A stretch of 64,000 bases of DNA from Bifidobacterium merycicum DSM 6492 (GTDB lineage Bacteria > Actinomycetota > Actinomycetes > Actinomycetales > Bifidobacteriaceae), in assembly GCF_900129045.1 (NCBI RefSeq), contig NZ_FQTX01000002.1, positions 310,001 to 374,000 on the forward strand. The letters run 5' to 3'. Below are positions 32,915 through 39,212 of the stretch, piece by piece. The position numbers and the translations under genes are program-made. Each line of letters starts with the position of its first letter. Positions within the stretch are counted from its first letter, which is position 1. The notes beneath the pieces were generated by a model. It saw nothing but the letters and a program-made list of their open reading frames with translations, was not told where the DNA came from and ran no database searches.

Positions 32915-33580
32915 CTATCCGCGCGGCTTTATCCTCGCCATCGGTCCATGGACGTAGTTGTTGGAGTTCCAGGAGAAGTCCCCACCGTGGTCCATCCAGG
33001 CGACGTAGGGCAGGTCCGGGTAGGTGACCTCGGTCTTGCCGTCTTCGCCCTCGACCCACACCGAGATGCGGTTGAACTCGGGCTGGCCGAAGCCCACGAC
33101 CGGATACGCCTTCCAGTCGTCGTAGTGCGAGAACATCCAGACCTCGTCGCCAATCCGAAGCTCGCTCACCGGAACCTCGACGGAGTCCAGGAACTCTCCG
33201 AGGCGCTCCTCTACGGGCATCGAGCGGTCGAAGTCGCGAAGCATCTGATCGAAGTCGTACTCCTGCTGCTCGACGAACCCGTCGTAGAGTCCGATGCGGT
33301 CGACGATCTTCCAGCCATCCACGACGTAGATGCCGTTGTCGCCGGGGTCCATGCGCTCGTCGTCGCTGTAGGGCATGATGCCGACGGAGTTGGTGCCTCC
33401 GAAGAAGTTGCCCATGACCTGGCACATGCGCGCCCAGCCGTAGTCGTCCTTGGCGGGGTCCCGGTAGCCCTTGAGCTCGCAGTAGCGTAGCAGCGGCTCA
33501 ACGGTGTCGCGTCCTCCGTTCCAGTGCAGGTAGAGACCCATCTTGCGCTCCGGCGTGGTGATGACGGCCCTGTTTCCCAT
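32915..33580 (-). CDS. Hypothetical protein with MGNRAVIT start
   Basis: A 221-aa acidic, aromatic-rich protein starting at ATG 33580, directly after GGAGG. Its N-terminus (MGNRAVITTPERKMGLYLHW) and the following NGGRDTVEPLLRYCELKGYR are distinctive; proteins with this type of start occur in other conjugative elements as unnamed genes, as far as I recall. The last third (LRIGDEVWMFSHYDDWKAYP) looks like a small beta-rich domain. No catalytic motif is seen. It has its own terminator and is preceded by leader B, so it is a single-gene unit under structured control. Function unknown. Confidence 0.6.
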   Translation of the reverse strand: MGNRAVITTPERKMGLYLHWNGGRDTVEPLLRYCELKGYRDPAKDDYGWARMCQVMGNFFGGTNSVGIMPYSDDERMDPGDNGIYVVDGWKIVDRIGLYDGFVEQQEYDFDQMLRDFDRSMPVEERLGEFLDSVEVPVSELRIGDEVWMFSHYDDWKAYPVVGFGQPEFNRISVWVEGEDGKTEVTYPDLPYVAWMDHGGDFSWNSNNYVHGPMARIKPRG

Positions 33581-33790
33581 GATTGACCTCCTTAAGCCTT
33601 GGACCCGCCCCTTGCGGGCCCTGTGGCTCCGACGCCGCCGGGGTTCGCGGAGGGCGCAAGGGAGGAAAGCGGAAACCCGGAGGGCCCTGAGTTTCCGTGC
33701 ATCCGGCTTGGTTGTCTCCACGGAAAGTTTTCCGCGCCCTTGCGCGCGTGAGCGGTTCTCGGCGAAGCTCGGGGAGCGCATGGCCTGCAA
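33581..33790 (-). promoter_or_regulatory. Structured leader B upstream of the MGNRAVIT gene
   Basis: Paralogous to leader A. In the sense direction it shows the hairpin CGCGC-aagg-GCGCG, next to GGAAAACTTTCC, then CCCTCCGGGTTTCC and TTCCTCCCTTGCGCCC, and a second CCCGC/GCGGG stem near the start codon. The block ends in GGAGGTCAATCATG like leader A. The upstream limit is approximate. A structured promoter that is active on single-stranded DNA, as known for leading-region genes of conjugative plasmids, is one possible meaning. Confidence 0.6.
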
Positions 33791-33905
33791 GGGACGGGCC
33801 TGGCTTCGGAGGGCAGTGGGAAGCGGGTTCACCGTCTCGCGGAAAGAGGGCTCAACTGGGATGTGACGACTATGACGGCTGTGACGGGTATACCCCTAGT
33901 TGCCG

Positions 33906-33980
33906 TCACATGAACGCGAATACGGACCTGAAGAGCCATCTGGCAAACCTGAGCAGCGCTTTGAGCAGCTTCATCGGCAT
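33906..33980 (-). CDS. 24-codon basic, hydrophobic peptide
   Basis: On the minus strand ATG 33980 (or ATG 33974, two codons later) follows AAAGGAGG at ideal spacing and opens a frame of 24 codons ending in TGA at 33906. The peptide is an amphipathic cationic helix rich in Leu, Phe, Arg and Trp (it includes LKALLRFARWLFRSVFAF). This is typical of small membrane-active peptides such as type I toxins. It begins 10 bp after the restored stop of the MobC-like pseudogene. An inverted repeat (TGTGACGG/CCGTCACA, 33880-33910) follows it. Translation is likely; function is unknown. Confidence 0.4.
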   Translation of the reverse strand: MPMKLLKALLRFARWLFRSVFAFM

Positions 33981-33990
33981 CCTCCTTTCG

Positions 33991-34357
33991 TCACCTGCGA
34001 GCCATGTCGAGAAGCATCTCCTCGGCGGCGGGAACAGGGCTCGCTTCGCTGGTCCGGAAGCCGACGAACTCCTTCGATAGCAGCTCGGCAAGCGCAATGA
34101 CGCGCTCGTCGGGGCAGCCTCCGTCGACGATGCGTGAGAGCTCGTCGGTAGACGAGGCCCATCCTGTCGCGCAGGGCTTTGTAGACGCGGCTGCTCGGCG
34201 TGACGACGATTTCCTCGCATTGAAGGCGCTTCACGATGTAGTCCTGTTTGGTCATCCCGCTCGCCGCCACGAGGTCGTTGATCCGTGCGCTCTGCTCGGG
34301 CGTCACACGGAATCCGATGGTTATTAACCTTTTGCGATGGTCGTTCGGGCAGGGCAT
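33991..34357 (-). pseudogene. MobC-like/RHH mobilisation gene with a one-base frameshift
   Basis: The first ~70 residues from ATG 34357 are normal (RKRLITIGFRVTPEQSARIN, then GMTKQDYIVKRLQC), matching ribbon-helix-helix proteins of the MobC or mobilisation type. After MGLVY the frame becomes Arg-rich nonsense. Removing one C near 34145-34150 restores DELSRIVDGGCPDERVIALA and a frame that ends at TGA 33991-33993, just before the RBS of the small peptide gene. The uncorrected frame would run to 33971. The start overlaps the integrase stop, so the pair was probably one operon. A sequencing error is possible. Confidence 0.7.
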
Positions 34358-35427
34358 CAGACAGACCTCCTTCTGGCATCGAGCGCATTTGCCATGTCGC
34401 GCTGCTTGTTGGGGAACATGTGCGCATATCGATATGTGATGTTGGCGCTCTCGTGGCCGACGCGGTCCGCAATCGCTACCGCGGAGAACCCCATGTCGAT
34501 GAGCAGCGACACGTGGCTGTGCCGCAGGTCATGGATGCGGATTCTCTTGACTCCTGAGGCCTTGCAACCTCGGTCCATCTCGTGGTGCATGCGGATCTTG
34601 GTGAACGGGAAGAGCCGATCGTGTTCTCCGATTTCGAGCGAAGCCATATACTCCGCAAGCTCCTCTGCGAGGAACTTCGGCATCGTGACCAACCTGACCG
34701 ACTTCTTGGTTTTCGGGTCGGTGATGGCGTCTCTTCCGTGAATGCGCTGATAGGACTTCGTCACCGAAATCGTTGAGCGCTCCAGGTTGATGTCCGACGG
34801 CGTAAGGGCCAGCATCTCTCCGAGGCGAAGTCCGCACCAGTAGAGCACCTCGAACGCCGTGAACGAATCGGGCTTGTCCATGATGGCCTCTGCGAACTTG
34901 AGATACTCCTCTTTGGTCCAGAACTTCATCTCGTCACCTTGTTTGGACCCCATCTTCTCTACGCGCGCGCAGGGGCTCTTGGGAAGCCCGTAGAACCTTA
35001 CGGCGTGGTTGAATATGGCGTTGAGCTGATTGTTGACAGAGCGGAGATACGTCTCCGAATACCCCTTACCCGTTGGGCCCTTCTCGGACATGATTTCGTT
35101 CTGCCAGCGTATGACGTCGATGGTCGTAATCTCGTCCATGCTCATGTCGCCGAAGAAGGGCATGATCTTCTTGTCAATCATGTGCTGCTTGGTGTTCCAT
35201 GTGGTCTCGCGCAGGCGCGGCTTCATGTCCTCGGCGTACAGATCCATGAATTGCGAGAACGTCATGCTCATGTTCTCGGAGTCGGCCTTCGAAAACGAAG
35301 CCTCCCACTCGCATGCTTCCGCCTCGCTCCTGAAGCCGCGCTTTATGGTGTGGCGCCTGTGGTTGCGGGTGTCCCTGTACCAGACCTGCGCAGTCCAAGT
35401 ACCGTTTTCCTCACGCCTAACGCTCAT
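34357..35427 (-). CDS. int: Tyrosine recombinase (integrase) of the ICE
   Basis: A 356-aa integrase with an arm-binding N-terminal domain (WYRDTRNHRRHTIKRGFRSE), a core-binding domain (residues ~55-160) and the catalytic domain. Catalytic residues are visible: Arg in YWCGLRLGE (~195), HDLRHSH (~301), VGHE (~324) and the nucleophile Tyr in TYRYAHMF (~333). It should recombine the guaA 3' end with the element's att site. The start overlaps the excisionase-like gene by 11 bp. It is intact and lies next to the right end, as expected. Confidence 0.92.
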   Translation of the reverse strand: MSVRREENGTWTAQVWYRDTRNHRRHTIKRGFRSEAEACEWEASFSKADSENMSMTFSQFMDLYAEDMKPRLRETTWNTKQHMIDKKIMPFFGDMSMDEITTIDVIRWQNEIMSEKGPTGKGYSETYLRSVNNQLNAIFNHAVRFYGLPKSPCARVEKMGSKQGDEMKFWTKEEYLKFAEAIMDKPDSFTAFEVLYWCGLRLGEMLALTPSDINLERSTISVTKSYQRIHGRDAITDPKTKKSVRLVTMPKFLAEELAEYMASLEIGEHDRLFPFTKIRMHHEMDRGCKASGVKRIRIHDLRHSHVSLLIDMGFSAVAIADRVGHESANITYRYAHMFPNKQRDMANALDARRRSV

Positions 35428-35623
35428 CGCCCGCGCCCCTATCTGGGAGGTCCGCGAAGTAGGTCAGCATGAACTTGCCCTCGTCCACCTTACCCGGAAT
35501 GGTCTTCTTGCCCTCGGCCTCCATGTCAGCGTTGAGATCTCTGATGATGCGGTACGCAGTACCCTTGGACACGCCAAGCTTGCTGGCGACTTCCTCCGCT
35601 CCGATGAGTCTGTACTCGTGCAT
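35417..35623 (-). CDS. Excisionase-like HTH protein
   Basis: Starting from ATG 35623 (AAGGAG RBS at 7 bp; another ATG lies at 35629) the product is 68 aa. Its core (RLIGAEEVASKLGVSKGTAY, then RIIRDLN) is a MerR-like helix-turn-helix typical of excisionases. It precedes int on the same strand with an 11-bp overlap, the normal order for xis-int. It probably bends DNA at the arm sites during excision. Transcription starts in the operator region at 35649-35726. Confidence 0.7.
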   Translation of the reverse strand: MHEYRLIGAEEVASKLGVSKGTAYRIIRDLNADMEAEGKKTIPGKVDEGKFMLTYFADLPDRGAGDER

Positions 35624-35648
35624 ATGCATTCTCCTTGTCTCTGATACC

Positions 35649-35726
35649 GCACGATATCGTGCTGTTTCATTACGAACCATAACAGCACGTTTGTGTGCTG
35701 TCAATGCATTGCGCACGATTTCGTGC
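35649..35726. promoter_or_regulatory. Three palindromic operators between xis-int and the Xre repressor
   Basis: GCACGATATCGTGC (35649-35662, perfect palindrome), GCACGTTTGTGTGC (35685-35698) and GCACGATTTCGTGC (35713-35726) share GCAC-N6-GTGC. They lie in the only divergent promoter region of the integration module. The Xre protein encoded at 35789 is the obvious binder, giving a lambda-like switch between repression and excision. Confidence 0.75.
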
Positions 35727-35788
35727 TGTTGTATGATTTGCCGTGTTGTTTGATGGCTCCTGATGCCACTGATTCGGGAAGGGAAGGC

Positions 35789-36214
35789 ATGGGCGTAGGG
35801 GATCGCATAAGGGCGCTGCGGAAGTCCGCTGGTCTTACTCAGAAAGAACTTGCGGCATCCATCGGGCTCACTGAGTCCGCGGTCCGCAATTACGAGCTCG
35901 GGCTTCGTACTCCCAGTGAGGAACAGCTTGCCGCCATGGCGGAGTCGATCGGCGTCGCTCCTGAAGCGCTTATGGACATCCGTGTTGAGAGCGCCCGGGA
36001 GGCCCTCGAGGTTCTATTCAGGATGGAAGAAACGCTCGGGCTGGTGCCTCAAGGCGACGGGACCTCGATGGGGCTTGGAATTGACCCTAGCGCCGAGCAG
36101 GCCCCCGTCATGCACCAATCCCTCGTGGCCTGGAAGCACATGCGCGACAGCCTGGAAGATGGCTCCGTGACCCCGGATGAGTACGCGGCTTGGAAGGCCT
36201 CCTTTACCGCATAG
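35789..36214 (+). CDS. Xre-family repressor
   Basis: A 141-aa protein starting at ATG 35789 (RBS GGGAAGGG). The first ~60 residues are an HTH_3 domain: IRALRKSAGLTQKELAASIG, then LTESAVRNYELGLRTPSEEQ. The C-terminal ~70 residues are a helical tail (VAWKHMRDSLEDGSVTPDEY) likely used in dimerisation or signal response. There is no self-cleaving Ser-Lys protease domain, so induction must differ from LexA/CI-type cleavage. It is read away from xis-int and probably regulates both. Confidence 0.85.
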   Translation: MGVGDRIRALRKSAGLTQKELAASIGLTESAVRNYELGLRTPSEEQLAAMAESIGVAPEALMDIRVESAREALEVLFRMEETLGLVPQGDGTSMGLGIDPSAEQAPVMHQSLVAWKHMRDSLEDGSVTPDEYAAWKASFTA

Positions 36215-36255
36215 TCGAGAAGAAGCGGCTTGCAGCCCGTGTTTTTGCACCTTTT

Positions 36256-36634
36256 GGGAGTATTATGTCAGCCCGGTCGTGCGGGAAATCCCTGGCGTTT
36301 TGCCCTCCCGAGTTCCAATAGAAGCCTTCAATCATCCAAAATACTCCCCATTAACTACCTGCGGAAACGTTGTTTTCCCTTCTTTTCGACATGGGTGAGT
36401 TCCAAAGTGAGTTCCAACTGCGTGCAAAAACGTCGTGCGGCTTATTTGGGGAGTATTTTCCCAGTGGGCCATTCTCACCGTTTGGTACGGATTAGCACCT
36501 CTTGTCACCTTTTAGCACCGGTTCATGGAGAAGGCGTGCATGGGGAGTATTCCCTGATGAAAAACTGCAGGTAAATCGCTTGTTTTAGCCATGGAAAAGC
36601 CCCGAAGCAGGCGCTTCGGGGCTCGAATACTCCC
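36256..36634. repeat. Right-end arm repeats of the ICE
   Basis: Copies of GGGAGTATT lie at 36256-36264, 36448-36457 and 36542-36551, and in inverted orientation at 36340-36349 and 36626-36634. GTGAGTTCCA is at 36395-36404 and 36407-36416; TACCTGCGGAAACG at 36356-36369; CGACATGGG at 36388-36396; GCGTGCAA at 36419-36426. The order partly repeats that at the left end. They probably bind the integrase arm domain and the excisionase. No gene is present in 36215-36719. Confidence 0.7.
36595..36623 (-). terminator. Terminator for guaA supplied by the element
   Basis: An 11-bp perfect stem (AGCCCCGAAGC at 36598-36608 and its complement at 36613-36623) is followed on the minus strand by TTTT. It lies ~100 bp beyond the guaA stop, inside the inserted DNA, so the ICE carries a replacement terminator for its target gene. 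Confidence 0.75.
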
Positions 36635-36719
36635 TATGGTTTCGGCGCATTTTGTCCAAACGGAGCTACTCGATGCCAATCAGGGTGAGTACATGCTGGA
36701 ACTCAGAAAAAACGCTGAA

Positions 36720-36736
36720 TCACTCCCACTCGATGG
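36720..36736 (-). other. Predicted attR core at the guaA 3' end
   Basis: The last 17 bp of guaA (TCACTCCCACTCGATGG on the plus strand) are the expected integration core, because the element begins immediately after the guaA stop and insertion keeps the gene whole. The true crossover point cannot be placed without attL, which is outside the window. A 14/17 match in inverted orientation is at 33-49. Confidence 0.5.
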
Positions 36737-38282
36737 TTGCCGGCGGCTTGGAGGTGCAGTCGAGCACCACGCGGTTGATCTGGCGGCATTCGTTGGTGAT
36801 GCGCGTGGAGATCGTGGCCAGCACGTCGTACGGCACGCGGGACCAGTCGGCGGTCATCGCGTCCTCGGAGGAGACGGGGCGCAGCACAATCGGGGAACCG
36901 TAGGTGCGCTCGTCGCCCTGCACGCCGACGGAGTGCACGTCGGCCAGCAGCACCACCGGGCACTGCCAGATATCACGGTCCAGACCGGCCTTCGACAGCT
37001 CTTCGCGGGCGATGGCGTCGGCCTCGCGCAGCACATCCAGACGTTCCTTGGTGATTTCGCCGATGATACGGATGCCCAGACCCGGGCCCGGGAACGGCTG
37101 ACGCCACACGATTTCGTCCGGCAGACCAAGCTCGGTGCCGATCGCGCGGACCTCATCCTTGAACAGGGTGCGCAGCGGCTCGATCAGCTGGAACTTGATG
37201 TCCTTCGGCAGACCGCCGACATTGTGGTGCGACTTGATGTTCGCGGCGCCGTCGCCACCGCCGGACTCCACCACATCCGGGTAGAGGGTGCCCTGCACGA
37301 GGAACTTGACTTCCTTGCCCTGCGCGCCGGCCTCTTCGATCACCTGACGTTGGGCCTTCTCGAACGTGCGGATGAACTTCTCGCCGATGATCTTGCGCTT
37401 GCGCTCCGGCTCGCTCACGCCCTTGAGCGCGGTGAGGAAGTCATCGGCGGCATCCACGGCGATCAGCTTGATGCCGGTCGCCTTGACGAAGTCGTGCTTC
37501 ACCTGCTCGACTTCGCCCTTGCGCAGCAGGCCGTGGTCCACGAACACGCAGGTCAGCTGATCGCCGATCGCCTTGTGCACCAGAGCGGCGGCCACGGCGG
37601 AATCGACGCCGCCGGACAGGCCGCAAATCACCTGCGCGTCGCCGACCTGCTCGCGGATCTTCGCGACCTGATCGTCGATGATGCTCGAAGCGTCCCAGTC
37701 GGAATCAAGGCCGGCGCACTCGTGCAGGAAGGTTTCGATGAGCTTCTGACCCATCGGGGTGTGCTTGACCTCAGGGTGCCACTGCACGCCGTACAGCTTG
37801 CGGGAGGGATCCTGCATGGCGGCCACGGGAGCGCCTTCGGTGTGCGCGAGCACTTCGAAGCCTTCCGGTGCCTTCTTCACGGCGACGCCATGGCTCATCC
37901 ACGTGTTCTGCTCGGCGGGGGAGCCGTCGAGCAGGCCTTCGACGTGGTCGATCACGGTATCGGTCTTGCCGTACTCGCCCAGAGCTGCCTTGTCGACGTC
38001 ACCGCCGAGCTCATGCGCCATCACCTGGAAGCCGTAGCAGATACCAAGCACCGGAACGCCGGCATCGAACACCTTCGGATCGATGGTGGGGGCGTCGGGT
38101 TCGAACACGGAAGCCGGGCCACCGGAAAGGATGATGGCCTTCGGGTCCTTGGCGAGCATCTCGTCGGCCGGCATGGAATGCGGTACCAGCTCCGAATAGA
38201 CGTTTGCCTCGCGTACGCGGCGGGCGATGAGCTGTGCGTACTGGGCTCCGAAATCAACTACGAGCACAGGGCCTTTTGCCAT
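36720..38282 (-). CDS. guaA: GMP synthase (glutamine-hydrolysing)
   Basis: A 520-aa GuaA that converts XMP to GMP using glutamine and ATP. The N-terminal amidotransferase domain has the catalytic Cys in GICYGFQ, with His and Glu in [11 protein letters not shown]. The ATP-pyrophosphatase P-loop is [10 protein letters not shown], and the C-terminus ends in the typical PATIEWE. ATG 38282 follows AGGGAGAC and is preferred to an upstream in-frame codon. The gene is intact up to the last codon, though the ICE starts at once after it. Confidence 0.97.
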   Translation of the reverse strand: MAKGPVLVVDFGAQYAQLIARRVREANVYSELVPHSMPADEMLAKDPKAIILSGGPASVFEPDAPTIDPKVFDAGVPVLGICYGFQVMAHELGGDVDKAALGEYGKTDTVIDHVEGLLDGSPAEQNTWMSHGVAVKKAPEGFEVLAHTEGAPVAAMQDPSRKLYGVQWHPEVKHTPMGQKLIETFLHECAGLDSDWDASSIIDDQVAKIREQVGDAQVICGLSGGVDSAVAAALVHKAIGDQLTCVFVDHGLLRKGEVEQVKHDFVKATGIKLIAVDAADDFLTALKGVSEPERKRKIIGEKFIRTFEKAQRQVIEEAGAQGKEVKFLVQGTLYPDVVESGGGDGAANIKSHHNVGGLPKDIKFQLIEPLRTLFKDEVRAIGTELGLPDEIVWRQPFPGPGLGIRIIGEITKERLDVLREADAIAREELSKAGLDRDIWQCPVVLLADVHSVGVQGDERTYGSPIVLRPVSSEDAMTADWSRVPYDVLATISTRITNECRQINRVVLDCTSKPPATIEWE

Positions 38283-39212
38283 TGGTTGTCTCCCTTGATT
38301 CTTGGGTCGCGGATAGGTCTTCCTCACGTCGCCGATACCTCATATATGACTCATATATGGCGAGATGCGCACGGCATGGTCCGGTGCGGACGCACATATA
38401 TTAGGTATGCGTGCAGCATGCGGGAAAACAGTACCTCTGATTATGGCCGCGTTCGCAGACATTTGCGGTTGTGCGACGTGTGGGGCGGTGAAGCTGCGCG
38501 GAAGCCGGGGGTGGACGACGAAGAGGACACCACTTTGCTTATGGATGGCAGATTCGGGGGAGTTGAATATACTAGGTGGCTTATGTATGGCACTCTTTCG
38601 CAGATATTGCGGGTATGATCGCTGGGATTTCAACATCCTTACCCGCGGTTTCAAGGGATGCGTGCCATATATAAGCCACTTGGTGGGATTCAATCAGCGA
38701 AATCTGCCATATATTAGGCGAGATAGCGGCGGGGATAGTGGGCGAATGGTCTGTGGAAGGATATTCTGCCTTCGTGGGGTGTGTTGGACGGGTCGATTGC
38801 CCGGTTTTGTTTCCGCTACGTGGCTGGATGGTGTGCGGGGAGGGCAATGCAAACGTATTCTGCCAAAAGGCAACATTTCCTCCCATATCCAAGGCAACAC
38901 GCCGATTATGAAAACGTTCGAAACGAACGTGCCGTTTTTGTTGGATTCTCTAAAAACGTTGGAATTTAGCCATTTTTAGGAAATAATCCTCGATTGGCTC
39001 GCTTCACAAATCGCACAGTAAAACGAAACAAAAAATGTCATTTTCTTAACTTTTACGAACACACACGCAAAAAACTGTCCAAAAGTCAAACAGTGCTCGT
39101 ACCATGAAACCGATTGGGCGTGAGTTTCCCAAGGGCTGCAAGGCCTGAAGGAAGCGCACGACCGAATGTAATAATCAATCGCACAACATGTGCAGGAGTT
39201 ACAGGAGTATAC
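38283..39212. repeat. Long guaA-xfp intergenic region with a family of short AT-rich repeats
   Basis: About 930 bp with no supported gene; the longest frame (to 38979) has no RBS and unusual codon use. CATATATTAGG occurs exactly at 38395-38405 and 38708-38718. Variants are CATATATG at 38341 and 38352, ATATACTAGG near 38567 and CCATATATAAG at 38665-38675. The last two sit in a nearly perfect 18-bp inverted pair (38573-38590 with 38668-38685). It should contain the divergent promoters of guaA and xfp, and may be the remnant of a small repeat element. Confidence 0.6.
38914..38930. promoter_or_regulatory. Palindrome ACGTTCGAAACGAACGT upstream of xfp
   Basis: A perfect inverted repeat with 7-bp arms and a 3-bp centre, about 280 bp before the xfp start. 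This shape suits a LacI- or AraR-type regulator operator. Binding partner and distance to the transcription start are unknown. Confidence 0.4.

Larger units (their letters stand above)
1..36736. mobile_element. ICE integrated at the 3' end of guaA (left end outside window)
   Basis: The region has the full set of ICE modules: tyrosine integrase, excisionase-like HTH protein and Xre repressor at the right end; relaxase, MobC and an oriT candidate near 19.5-21.5 kb; and T4SS genes (VirD4, Maff2-like VirB2, PrgI/VirB3, VirB4, a VirB1-like hydrolase, VirB6). The right boundary is set by the intact stop of guaA at 36,720, a well-known ICE target. Short motifs (GGGGAGTATT, GTGAGTTCCA, TACCTGCGGAAACG) occur at both extremities, in 1-186 and in 36,256-36,634. 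This suggests the left end is only slightly beyond position 1, but attL is not visible. Codons are strongly GC3-biased relative to the bifidobacterial flank. Cargo is a type I R-M operon, a GmrSD-like enzyme, a PD-(D/E)XK nuclease and several unknown genes. With hsdR damaged, conjugation genes all open and integrase intact, the element still looks transfer-competent. Confidence 0.9.

Noticed and set aside
33697-34080. Plus-strand frame across leader B and the small-peptide region
   Set aside because: It lacks an RBS and conflicts with better-supported minus-strand genes that have strong ribosome binding sites.
38365-38979. A 204-codon frame in the guaA-xfp gap
   Set aside because: No RBS, odd composition and many rare residues; it crosses repeat motifs. 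Treated as non-coding.
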